Shown here piece by piece: positions 32,251 through 40,365 of a stretch of 64,000 nt of DNA. The stretch lies in NCBI RefSeq assembly GCF_016772415.1, contig NZ_JAGSGD010000001.1, positions 868,001 through 932,000 of the forward strand, in the 5' to 3' direction. Source of the DNA: Phenylobacterium glaciei. Lineage in GTDB: Bacteria; Pseudomonadota; Alphaproteobacteria; Caulobacterales; Caulobacteraceae. How positions within the stretch are numbered: the stretch's first letter is position 1; every line of letters begins with the position of its first letter. The translations under genes and the position numbers were made by a program. The notes under the pieces are model-generated. The model saw only the letters and a list, made by a program, of their open reading frames with translations, was not told the origin of the DNA and did not search any database.

Positions 32251-34482
32251 TCACCCGAAGTCGGTGACCTCCAAGACCCCGGTCAACCCCGTGAGCTTGA
32301 TCGCGTTGGAGAGGGTGTTGGCGCCGCCGCTGTCGGCGAAGACGTAGGTCCCGTCCTCCAGTCCGCCCGACGATCCCACCACGGCGATCACCACGACGTC
32401 GCGCGAGCCTCCGGAAATCAGCGACGTCGCATCGAGCAGGGCCTGGGCGTAGGACCCGGCGTTCGAGCCGGCCAGGAAGTTGGAACTGGTGACGGTGATC
32501 CCCACCGAAAGGATGTCATCGGCGGTCGCGTTGAAGCCGGAAATCACGTCCAGCGACCCGGCGGTGGAAACCGAGTCTCCGGCGACAAAGACGAAACGGT
32601 CGGCGCCGCCGGCTCCGGCCGCGAAGGTGTCGGCGCCCGCTCCGCCGGTGAAGGTCTCCGCGCCCGCGCCGCCGGTCAGCATATCTGCGCCAGCGCCGCC
32701 CTGCAGGATCCCGCCGCCGCTCGCGCCGTTGACGAGGGTGTCGGCGCCGTCGCCGCCCGACAGCGTGTCGGAGGCCGCGCCGGAGGCGGTGATGGAGTCG
32801 TTTCCGCCGCCGCCTGTGATGTTGTTGGCGCCGCCGGCCCCGACAACGGTGTCGGCGCCCTCGCCCGCGGTCACCGTGTCGCCATCGGCGCCACCGGTGA
32901 TCAGGTCGCTGCCCGCGCCGCCGTCGAAATGGTTGGCCCCATCGCCGCCGGTCAGGGTGTCCGCCCCATCGCCGCCCAGCAGAGTGTCCACGTCCGTTCC
33001 CGCGAGCAGGCTGTCGTCACCGCCGCCGCCATCGAGCCGGTTGACCCCGGCCCCCGCATCCAGCGTGTCAGCGTCCTCGCCGCCTGAGAGCGTGTCGCCC
33101 TGGCCGCCGCCCAGCAGGGAGTCGGCGCCCAGGCCGCCGATTCCGACGTTGGCGCCAGACCCAAGGGAGATGCGGTCGTTGCCGTCCCCGCCATCGATCG
33201 TGTCGGCGCCCGCCCCTCCGGTCAGCAGGTCGGCGCCAAGGCCGCCGGTGGCGAAATTGGTCCCGTCCCCCAGGTCCACCGCATCGTCGCCTTCGCCGGC
33301 GGTCACGGTGTCGCCGTCGTCGCCACCGACAAAGGAGTCGTTTCCCGTCCCCAGGTCGGTGAGGTCGTTTCCGCCTTCATGGTTGTCGACGGTGTCGTCG
33401 CCGGCCCCGCTGAAGACCACATCGTCGCCCTCGCCAGCGATGATCTCATCCGAGCCGAGATCGCCGAACAGCAAGTCATTGCCGTCGTAGCCGTCTATGA
33501 AGTCGTTCCCCTGCCCGCCCAGCAGGGTGTCCTTGTCGATGCCGCCATAGATTTCGTCGTCGCCCAGATTGCCGTGCGCATAGTTGGCGCCGTCGCCTGG
33601 CGTCAGGACGTCGTTCCCCTGGCCGCCCAGCAGGGTGTCATTCCCGTCGCCGGAAATGATGTCGTCCTCGCCCTGGTTGCCCTGGACGAAATTGTCGCCA
33701 TCGCCGGCGTCGGCGAAGTCGTCGCCGTCTCCCAGCAAGATGATGTCATTCCCCTCGGAGGACAGCACCTGGTCGTTGCCGGCCCCAGCATCGACAGAGT
33801 CCTGGTCGCCCGGGCCTCCGTAGTTCAGCAGGACGTCATCGCCGGCCCCGCCCATCAGGGTGGAGGACCCGTCGCCAGCCAGCAGGAAGTCGTCTCCGAG
33901 GTCGCCGAACACCAGGTTGCCGCCTTCGAAGGCGTCGATGGAATCGTTTCCCTGACCCCCCAGCATGGTGTCGGCGCCCGTCCCGGCCAACAGTATGTCG
34001 TCGCCCAGATTGCCGTGGACGTAGTTGTTCCCATCGCCCGCGTCGATGGAGTCCACGCCCTGGCCGCCCAACAGGGTGTCGGCCCCGCTGTCCGCCAGCA
34101 GCAGGTCGTCACCCTGGTTGCCCTGCATGAAGTTGGCCCCCGCGGCGCCGTCCAGGGTGTCGCCGCCGCCGCCGCCGAACAAGGCGTCGCCGCCCGGGGA
34201 ATTGACGGCTGAGAGATCTGTTCCGGCGCTTGCGCCGATCACCAGGCGGCTGCTGTCGGGGAACACGCTGGCGGTGTAATCGACAGCCAAATTGGCCGGA
34301 TCAAACGAGATCGTCCGGCCCGCATAGGTCAGGTCGATCCTGGCCGGGCTGGCCCCCGACGCAGCAACATAGGCTACGGAGACGCGTGTGGCCGTAGCCA
34401 CGCCGGTGAAGACCAAGACATCGCCCGACGTGAAGGCAGATTGCTGCGCCGTCGTAATGGTATCGAAGAAGTAGTTGGCCAT
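32251..34482 (-). CDS. RTX-type calcium-binding repeat protein, probable type I secretion substrate
   Basis: 743 residues, very acidic. A ~95-residue N-terminal domain (MANYFFDTITTAQQSAFTSGD) is followed by a long run of nonapeptide repeats of the GGxGxDxLx type (about 98-640), which fold into Ca2+-binding parallel beta rolls outside the cell. The C-terminal ~100 residues (ADRFVFVAGDS...DVISGFNATADDILSV, ending AIKLTGLTGVLEVTDFG) look like the uncleaved type I export signal, and the end recalls the C-terminus of the Caulobacter S-layer protein. No peptidase motif is seen, so a structural or adhesive role is likely. No ABC exporter gene is nearby. Confidence 0.88.
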   Translation of the reverse strand: MANYFFDTITTAQQSAFTSGDVLVFTGVATATRVSVAYVAASGASPARIDLTYAGRTISFDPANLAVDYTASVFPDSSRLVIGASAGTDLSAVNSPGGDALFGGGGGDTLDGAAGANFMQGNQGDDLLLADSGADTLLGGQGVDSIDAGDGNNYVHGNLGDDILLAGTGADTMLGGQGNDSIDAFEGGNLVFGDLGDDFLLAGDGSSTLMGGAGDDVLLNYGGPGDQDSVDAGAGNDQVLSSEGNDIILLGDGDDFADAGDGDNFVQGNQGEDDIISGDGNDTLLGGQGNDVLTPGDGANYAHGNLGDDEIYGGIDKDTLLGGQGNDFIDGYDGNDLLFGDLGSDEIIAGEGDDVVFSGAGDDTVDNHEGGNDLTDLGTGNDSFVGGDDGDTVTAGEGDDAVDLGDGTNFATGGLGADLLTGGAGADTIDGGDGNDRISLGSGANVGIGGLGADSLLGGGQGDTLSGGEDADTLDAGAGVNRLDGGGGDDSLLAGTDVDTLLGGDGADTLTGGDGANHFDGGAGSDLITGGADGDTVTAGEGADTVVGAGGANNITGGGGNDSITASGAASDTLSGGDGADTLVNGASGGGILQGGAGADMLTGGAGAETFTGGAGADTFAAGAGGADRFVFVAGDSVSTAGSLDVISGFNATADDILSVGITVTSSNFLAGSNAGSYAQALLDATSLISGGSRDVVVIAVVGSSGGLEDGTYVFADSGGANTLSNAIKLTGLTGVLEVTDFG

Positions 34483-34691
34483 GGACCTCGCCGATCAGAT
34501 CGCCGCGAGCTCCAAACGCTGCCGTTCTGCAACTCGCAGTTCACGCCGCCCGCTGCGACAGGTTGAGCTCCGGAACTGGGCCGTAAAGCGAATTCTACCT
34601 ATGCGCGTTCTTTGGAGTTCTATTCCGCGCGGGAACGCGCACGGGACGGAGCCCCGGCGTCAGCCAAATGGCCTGAACCGGTGACGAATCC

Positions 34692-35627
34692 TCAAGCGCG
34701 GGCGGGATTTTCCAGACGGCTCATCCAGTGATCGGCGTCGTAGGTCGCATCCCCGGTCAGGTGGCGCCACAGCTTGATGCGGTTGACGTACTCCAGCCGC
34801 CCGGTGTCCTGCTCGAACCAGGGCTCTGGGCTCATCAGAATGGACTCCACCGTCTCGGGCTGGGCGCTCTTCACATAGAAGATCGGCCGCGGATTGGGTT
34901 GGGCGGGCAGGGTCGCCACGTCCCACTGACGCACCTGGGGGGTGCTGGGGTTCATGCGGATCTTGAACATGGTCCGCGTACGGTCGGCGTGGTTCACCCC
35001 GCCCCCGTGCCACAGCCCGTTGTGCAGGAAGAGCAGGGTGCCGGCCTCGCAGACCATATGCTGCTGGCCCCGCATGTTCTGGTAACGGCCCAGCGCCACC
35101 TCGCTGACCTTACGCAGATGGGTGCCGGGGATGAAGCGGGTGCCGCCCATCTCGCGGGTGACCTTGTGTGGGTAGTACATGACCTGCAGGTCGAAGCCCT
35201 TCGACGGGTCGACCGTGGAGTCCTGGTGGGTGTGCTGGGAGACGTTCTCGCCGCCGCCGGCCTCGTGATAGGCGGGCGGGAAGGTGACGTGCAGAAAGTG
35301 GTGGTCGAACACCGGATCAGGGCCAACAAGGCTCTGAATCGCGCCCCTCACCTGCGGCAGGTCCAGCAGCCGGCGGATGGCGGAGCCTTGCGGGTAGGTG
35401 GCCGACAGCGGGGCGCCGGCGGCGACCTCCGGGATTTCCGCCTGGAGCAGCAGCTCTCCGAAGGCGCGCATCACCTTGCGGCCCGGTTGCGGATCTGCGG
35501 CCTCGCCCACCTCGGCCAGGAACTGGCTGTTGATCTCCTCAGGGACCACGCCGTCGAAGCGCAGGAAGCCGCGGGCCGTGAAGCGCGCCATGGCCAAGGA
35601 GTCCAGCAAGACGGGCTGTTCGCTCAT
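34692..35627 (-). CDS. Phytanoyl-CoA dioxygenase (PhyH) family protein
   Basis: 311 residues of the Fe(II)/2-oxoglutarate-dependent double-stranded beta-helix family. The metal triad is present: HQD (His 134, Asp 136) and distal His 207 in LWHGGGVNH; the Arg of DRTRTMFKIR should bind 2-oxoglutarate. It would hydroxylate an unknown acyl or small-molecule substrate. ATG 35627 overlaps the stop of the 91-residue gene upstream by 4 bp, so the two are co-translated. Confidence 0.88.
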   Translation of the reverse strand: MSEQPVLLDSLAMARFTARGFLRFDGVVPEEINSQFLAEVGEAADPQPGRKVMRAFGELLLQAEIPEVAAGAPLSATYPQGSAIRRLLDLPQVRGAIQSLVGPDPVFDHHFLHVTFPPAYHEAGGGENVSQHTHQDSTVDPSKGFDLQVMYYPHKVTREMGGTRFIPGTHLRKVSEVALGRYQNMRGQQHMVCEAGTLLFLHNGLWHGGGVNHADRTRTMFKIRMNPSTPQVRQWDVATLPAQPNPRPIFYVKSAQPETVESILMSPEPWFEQDTGRLEYVNRIKLWRHLTGDATYDADHWMSRLENPARA

Positions 35628-35899
35628 GACGCCATCTCCACAAGCTGCTCGAAGAAGAACTCGTATTTCAGATAGGCCAGGTCGAATTCCTCGCCGCGCG
35701 GGTGGGGCAGGATTTGCGAGGCCTGGAACAGCCGCCAGCCGTCGCGTAGGGCGTCGGCGCCGGTGCGATAGGGGGCCTCGTCATTGTCGCCGGCCATGGG
35801 GCGCGTCTGCCCTGTCCCGTCATAGACCGCCCAGGCGACCACGGGAGAATCCAGGGCCGAGTTGGCCAGGTAGAGAACCAGAACCTTCTGGCGCGTCAT
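35624..35899 (-). CDS. Small hypothetical protein co-translated with PhyH protein
   Basis: 91 residues, no signal peptide or membrane segment. The N-terminal half, KVLVLYLANSALDSPVVAWAVYDG, suggests a small beta-alpha fold; the C-terminus is aromatic (YLKYEFFFEQL). ATG 35899 is preferred over one 18 bases upstream because GAGGGG lies 5 bases before it. The 4-bp overlap with the dioxygenase gene suggests a shared task, such as a substrate or regulatory partner. No family recognised. Confidence 0.65.
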   Translation of the reverse strand: MTRQKVLVLYLANSALDSPVVAWAVYDGTGQTRPMAGDNDEAPYRTGADALRDGWRLFQASQILPHPRGEEFDLAYLKYEFFFEQLVEMAS

Positions 35900-36024
35900 G
35901 TTTCCCCTCGTCCCCATGCTGACGACGGGGTTCGAAGGCGATCATGAGCCAGCCGACGGCCCATGGGAATGTCGAATTTCGGGGCAAGCGGGCCTGCTGC
36001 CGGCCCAGAGGGCGTGAGGCGTTC

Positions 36025-36039
36025 GTTCCCGTTCCGTTT
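36025..36039. promoter_or_regulatory. SOS-box-like motif upstream of the DinG-like helicase
   Basis: The same GTTCCCGTTCCGTTT as at 31382-31396, 28 bases before the GTG start of the helicase gene. It fits GTTC-N7-GTTC with one mismatch. A further GTTC starts at 36021. Confidence 0.5.
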
Positions 36040-36066
36040 CGCCGTGAAATCCGCTAGTCAGGACCC

Positions 36067-38871
36067 GTGAACGCGCTTGCCCCGAGTCTTGATCTGGCCC
36101 CCGCCCTCGTCGTCCTGCCCGGCCCCCGCGCCGCGGCGGCCGATGCGTCTCGGGCGCAGCTGATCCGGGCGCCGGAGGCCCGCGACCTCTTCGAGCACGG
36201 CCCGGTCCTGGTGGCCCATGCGGGCATGACCGCCAAGCGGCTGGGGGTGCATACGCCGGCCCGCTCGCAGGGCCTGTTTGACGCCCTGGAGCTGTTCGCC
36301 TTCGTGCGCCCCGCCCGTTTCTGCGCCCCCTCGGCGGCGGGCCTGGCCCTGGCCCTGGGCCTCCCCGAGCCCAAGGGCGCGGCGGAACAGGCCAAGGTGC
36401 TGCGCGAGGCCTGCCACGTCCTGCTGGCCGAATTGGCCCTGACACCCGAGCCGTCCCGCGAGGAGGCCCTGGCCGTCGGCGAAACCCTGGCCCGCGCCGG
36501 CTGGGCCTGGGGGACCGCCGTCATCGGCGCCCTGCGTTCGGCCCCGGTGGGCAACGCCTTCCGAGGCTCGGGCATGGATGTATGGACCCGTGTCGCCGAA
36601 TGGGAAGAACAGGCGCCGCCGGGGGAGGCCGGCTCGCGGCCCATCGCGCCGGACGCCGCCGCCCAGCGGCTCACCGACCTGCTGCGCCAGGCCGGCCTGG
36701 ACGAGGCCCGGCCCACCCAGGCCGAGTTCGCCGCCGAGGCCGCCTTCGCCTTCCAGCCCCGGGAGAAGGAGGGCGAGCCGCGCATGATGCTGGCCGAGGC
36801 CGGCACCGGGGTCGGCAAGACCCTGGGCTACCTGGCGCCCGCCTCCCTGTGGGCCGAGGCCAACGGGCCGGCGGTGTGGATATCGACCTACACCCGCGCC
36901 CTGCAGCGGCAGATCGAGCGCGAGAGCCACGCCATCTATCCCGACCCCAAGGTCCGCGCGAAGAAGGCCGTGGTCCGCAAGGGGCGCGAGAATTACCTCT
37001 GCCTGCTGAACTTCCAGGACCAGGCCAACACCGCCCAGCTGGGCGGGGCCGACCTGATCGGCCTGGCGCTGACCGCCCGCTGGGTGCGCGCCACCCGCGA
37101 CGGCGACATGACCGGCGGCGACTTCCCGGCCTGGCTGCCCACCCTGTTCGCCATCCCGCCAGTGGGCCAGGCCAGCGCCGCCAACCTGGTGGACCGGCGT
37201 GGGGAATGTATCCATGCCGGCTGCGCCCACTATCGCGCCTGTTTCGTCGAGAAGGCGGTGCGCGGGTCGCGCCGCGCCGACATCGTCATCGCCAACCATG
37301 CCCTGGTCCTCACTCAGGCCGCCTTCGACGGCGCGCGGGCGGCGCGGGGCTCCAAGGCCGACGGAGAGACAACCCAGCTCAAGCGCATCGTCTTCGACGA
37401 GGGTCACCACCTGTTCGACGCCGCCGACGCGGCCTTCGCGGCAGCCTTGTCGGGCGCGGAGTCCGCCGAACTGCGCCGCTGGATCCGGGGACCGGAAGGC
37501 CGCGGCCGCCGGGGCCGGGGTCTGGAGGCCCGCCTCATGGAGGTGCTGGGCGACCGCGACGACGCCAAGCGCGCCCTGGTGGACGCCACCCGCGCCGCCG
37601 CCGCCCTGCCGGGCGAGGGCTGGTCGGGCCGGGTCGCCTCGCCCAATGGCGAGGTCAATCCGTCGGGCCCCATCGAGCACTTCGTGGTGGCCATCATCGA
37701 GCAACTCCGCGCGCGGGCCGCGCCCTCGGAAGTGGGCATGGAATGCGCCGCCCGCCCGGCGCTGGATCTCGTGCGCGAGACCGCGCGCGCCGCCGCCTCG
37801 GCCCTGGCCGCCATCGAGGCGCCCCTGCTGGCGCTGGCCCGTCACCTGGAGGATGTGCTGGACGACGAGGCCGCAACCCTGCCGCCCGGCGATCGAGCCC
37901 GCATAGAAGGCGCCCTGCGCGGCCTGGACCGTCGCGCCCGGATGACCCTGCCGGCCTGGCGCTCCATGCTGCGCGCCATCGACGAGGACTCCGAGGACGA
38001 TCCCGATTTCGTCGACTGGTTCGACGCCACCTTCCTCTATGGCCGGGTGGTGGACGCCGCCTGCCGCCGCCACTGGGTCGACCCCACCGAGCCCCTGACC
38101 AACACCGTCATCGCTCCGGCACACGGGGTGCTGGTGACCAGCGCGACGCTCGCCGACTCCACCCTGGCCGATCCTTTCGCGCTGGCGGAAATGCGCACCG
38201 GCGCCGCGCGCCTGCCTGACCGTCCCAAGACCCTGCGTCTGGCCTCGCCCTTCGACTACGAGACCAACGCCCGGGCCTTCGTGGTCACCGATGTCGGCCG
38301 CGACGACCCCCGCCAGGTGGCCGCCGCCATGCGCGAGCTGTTCCTGGCCGCGGGCGGCGGGGGCGTCGGCCTGTTCACCGCCATCCGCCGACTGCGCGCC
38401 GTGCATGAGCGGATCGCGGCGCCGCTCTCCGACAAGGGCCTGGCGCTCTACGCCCAACACGTCGATCCCCTGGAGGTCGGGGCCTTGGTGGACATCTTCC
38501 GGGCCGAGCAGGACAGTTGCCTGCTGGGCACCGATGCGGTCCGCGATGGCGTGGACGTGCCGGGCCGGTCCCTGCGCCTGCTGGTCTTCGACCGCGTTCC
38601 CTGGCCGCGCCCCGATATCCTGCACAAGGCCCGCCGGGTCCGCTTCGGCGGCAAGGCCTATGACGACAGCGTCGCCCGCAACCGCATCAGCCAGGCCTTC
38701 GGCCGCCTGATCCGCCGCGCCGACGATAAGGGGGTGTTTGTCATGCTGGACGCCGCCGCCCCCACCCGCCTGTTCTCCGGCCTGCCGGAAGGGGTGAAGA
38801 TCGAACGCCTTGGCCTGGTGGAGGCCATCGAGGCGACTGCGGCGTTCCTGGGGACACCGAGCGCCGACTAG
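36067..38871 (+). CDS. DinG/XPD-like ATP-dependent DNA helicase with Fe-S cysteines
   Basis: 934 residues. An N-terminal ~230 residues (VLVAHAGMTAKRLG, LFDALELFAFVRPARFCAPSAAGLA) look like a degenerate 3'-5' exonuclease-like domain without an evident catalytic acid set. The helicase core has Walker A GTGVGK (246-251) and DEGH (444-447). Four cysteines between them, 312, 381, 386 and 392, match the [4Fe-4S] ligands of DinG/XPD helicases. C-terminal motifs include DGVDVPG and QAFGRLIRR. It should unwind 5'-tailed or R-loop DNA in repair. Start GTG 36067. Its TAG stop is the first bases of a dispersed palindromic element. Confidence 0.88.
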   Translation: MNALAPSLDLAPALVVLPGPRAAAADASRAQLIRAPEARDLFEHGPVLVAHAGMTAKRLGVHTPARSQGLFDALELFAFVRPARFCAPSAAGLALALGLPEPKGAAEQAKVLREACHVLLAELALTPEPSREEALAVGETLARAGWAWGTAVIGALRSAPVGNAFRGSGMDVWTRVAEWEEQAPPGEAGSRPIAPDAAAQRLTDLLRQAGLDEARPTQAEFAAEAAFAFQPREKEGEPRMMLAEAGTGVGKTLGYLAPASLWAEANGPAVWISTYTRALQRQIERESHAIYPDPKVRAKKAVVRKGRENYLCLLNFQDQANTAQLGGADLIGLALTARWVRATRDGDMTGGDFPAWLPTLFAIPPVGQASAANLVDRRGECIHAGCAHYRACFVEKAVRGSRRADIVIANHALVLTQAAFDGARAARGSKADGETTQLKRIVFDEGHHLFDAADAAFAAALSGAESAELRRWIRGPEGRGRRGRGLEARLMEVLGDRDDAKRALVDATRAAAALPGEGWSGRVASPNGEVNPSGPIEHFVVAIIEQLRARAAPSEVGMECAARPALDLVRETARAAASALAAIEAPLLALARHLEDVLDDEAATLPPGDRARIEGALRGLDRRARMTLPAWRSMLRAIDEDSEDDPDFVDWFDATFLYGRVVDAACRRHWVDPTEPLTNTVIAPAHGVLVTSATLADSTLADPFALAEMRTGAARLPDRPKTLRLASPFDYETNARAFVVTDVGRDDPRQVAAAMRELFLAAGGGGVGLFTAIRRLRAVHERIAAPLSDKGLALYAQHVDPLEVGALVDIFRAEQDSCLLGTDAVRDGVDVPGRSLRLLVFDRVPWPRPDILHKARRVRFGGKAYDDSVARNRISQAFGRLIRRADDKGVFVMLDAAAPTRLFSGLPEGVKIERLGLVEAIEATAAFLGTPSAD

Positions 38872-38982
38872 AGCATGTTCCGATCGGTGGGAACCGGTTA
38901 TCGGATCGAAACATGCTCCAACTTTTTGAATTAGAGCCCTTTTTATCCCTTTGGACAATTCCGTCTAAAGGGAAGGGCTCTA
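38869..38982. repeat. Dispersed ~114-bp double-hairpin element, copy 1
   Basis: Two adjoining imperfect hairpins: GAGCATGTTCCGAT.../...ATCGGATCGAAACATGCTC, then TTAGAGCCCTTTTT.../...AAGGGCTCTAG with inner CCCTTTGGAC/GTCTAAAGGG. It is ~95% like the copy at 56450-56563. Its ends, TAG and CTA, provide the stop codons of both flanking convergent genes (DinG-like and coq4). Possibly a bidirectional terminator or a MITE-like element. Confidence 0.85.
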
Positions 38983-39930
38983 GGCCGCGCGCATCTGCTC
39001 GAACAGGTCGGCCGGATGTGGCGAGGCGTAGAGGCTGACACCGGTGGCGGTGCGGATCGCCTCGGCCGGCTGATCCCACAGGGTCTCCCAGTCCAGGCCG
39101 ATCAGGGCCGGGCTCTGCCGGCCGTGGGTCCAGGCCGACAGGATGATGTCGAGGAACAAGGGCAGGGCCTCGGGCTGGTTCAGCGCGATCTTGCTGGTGA
39201 TCATGCCCAGGAACATCGACGAATAGTGGTGGCCGAACTGGGCCATCTGGAAGCCCGAGATCGCCACCTCGTGCAGGGCGGTGGTCCGGTAGCCGGCCAG
39301 GATGTGCCACAGGTCATGGCACTGCAGGATGCGGGCGTTGAGGTAGTCCAGCGGCGCGGGCATGTCGGCCAGGCCGAGCGCCTCGCGGTCCAGCACCTCC
39401 AGGTCAAAGCCGTTGTCGACGATCAGGTCGTGGAACTCCGCCCCCAACGATCCCGCCGGGCAGCGGGCCAGGGCGGACAGGGTGAACTTCGACGGATAGC
39501 CCACCGAGGCGGCGTCACGGACGCCCGGATAGAGCAGGGCGATCTGCGCCACGCGGGTCTTCAAGGCGGGCAGGGTTCCGGCGAGCGCCGCGGTGCGGAC
39601 GGTGGTGTGCCCGGCCTCGCGATTGGCGACGGGATCGTCCACCAGGTCCCAGAAGCCCCCCCAGAAGGCGGCGGGGACCGGTTCGGCGACACCGTGAGCC
39701 TCGATCATGGGGCCACGCGGGGCGACGCCGAGCCAGCCCTCAGTGGCCCCGTCATAGATCACCGCCAGCCGCTCGGGCGCGCAGGCGGCGGCATGGACGA
39801 ACAGCGCCGCCATATCCGCCTGGCTTCCGCCGCCCGCCCGAAGCTGGGCGGCCAGGCGGCGGGCGTCTTCCCCATCGCCGCCCTGGATCACCTGGGCTTC
39901 GAAGCGCGCACGCGCCGGTTGGTCGATCAT
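38980..39930 (-). CDS. coq4: Ubiquinone biosynthesis protein Coq4
   Basis: 316 residues. The Coq4 zinc motif HDxxH-x11-E is exact: His 205, Asp 206, His 209 and Glu 221 in HDLWHILAGYRT and ALHE. Coq4 acts at the C1 position of the ubiquinone ring (oxidative decarboxylation) and scaffolds the CoQ complex at the inner membrane; it occurs in mitochondria and many Alphaproteobacteria. The last codon and stop run into the dispersed element at 38869-38982. No other ubi/coq gene is adjacent. Confidence 0.88.
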   Translation of the reverse strand: MIDQPARARFEAQVIQGGDGEDARRLAAQLRAGGGSQADMAALFVHAAACAPERLAVIYDGATEGWLGVAPRGPMIEAHGVAEPVPAAFWGGFWDLVDDPVANREAGHTTVRTAALAGTLPALKTRVAQIALLYPGVRDAASVGYPSKFTLSALARCPAGSLGAEFHDLIVDNGFDLEVLDREALGLADMPAPLDYLNARILQCHDLWHILAGYRTTALHEVAISGFQMAQFGHHYSSMFLGMITSKIALNQPEALPLFLDIILSAWTHGRQSPALIGLDWETLWDQPAEAIRTATGVSLYASPHPADLFEQMRAA

Positions 39931-39984
39931 GCTCGGGTCCTTCGAAAGCGTTGTCCACAGGAGCCTAGCATTCCCGCGGGGAAA

Positions 39985-40317
39985 TCAAGCCACCGCGGCT
40001 TTGGAGAACAGGTTGATCACCAGCACCCCGGCCAGGATCATTCCCATGCCAATTACGGCGGGCAGATCGAGCTTCTGTTTGAAGATCACCCAGGCCAGCA
40101 GGGTGATCAGCACGATGCCGATCCCCGACCAGATGGCGTAGCTGATCCCCACCGGCACGGTCTTCATGGACTGGGACATGCAGTAGAAGGCCACGACATA
40201 GCCCACCGAGGTGATGATCGAGGGGATCAGCCGCGTGAAGCCCTCCGAGGCCTTCAGCGCGGTGGTGGCGATCACCTCGCAGAGGATGGCGATGCCGAGC
40301 CAGGCGTAGCCGTTCAT
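39985..40317 (-). CDS. SMR-family multidrug efflux protein (EmrE-like)
   Basis: 110 residues with four membrane helices and the essential Glu14 in AILCEVIATTALK, plus the GISYAIWSGIGIV signature of the small multidrug resistance family. It works as a dual-topology dimer exchanging protons for quaternary ammonium or guanidinium compounds; which of these cannot be told. Single gene with its own ATG at 40317. Confidence 0.92.
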   Translation of the reverse strand: MNGYAWLGIAILCEVIATTALKASEGFTRLIPSIITSVGYVVAFYCMSQSMKTVPVGISYAIWSGIGIVLITLLAWVIFKQKLDLPAVIGMGMILAGVLVINLFSKAAVA

Positions 40318-40365
40318 GGAGCTGGTCCCTTCGATCGCCCGGACGAATCGCCGGGCCAGGTCAGC

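Noticed and set aside
32560..34180. Regular short repeats that might suggest a CRISPR array
   Set aside because: The repeats encode in-frame RTX nonapeptides, vary at third positions and have no constant spacer pattern. No cas gene is present.
32480..34212. Pro/Ser-rich and Val-rich plus-strand frames opposite the RTX gene
   Set aside because: They mirror the GGxGxD codon repeats of the true gene and have no start signals.
36058..38958. 966-residue open frame on the minus strand opposite the DinG-like helicase
   Set aside because: It is antisense to a gene with clear motifs; such long shadow frames are expected in very GC-rich DNA, and its translation is low-complexity Gly/Ala/Gln/His.
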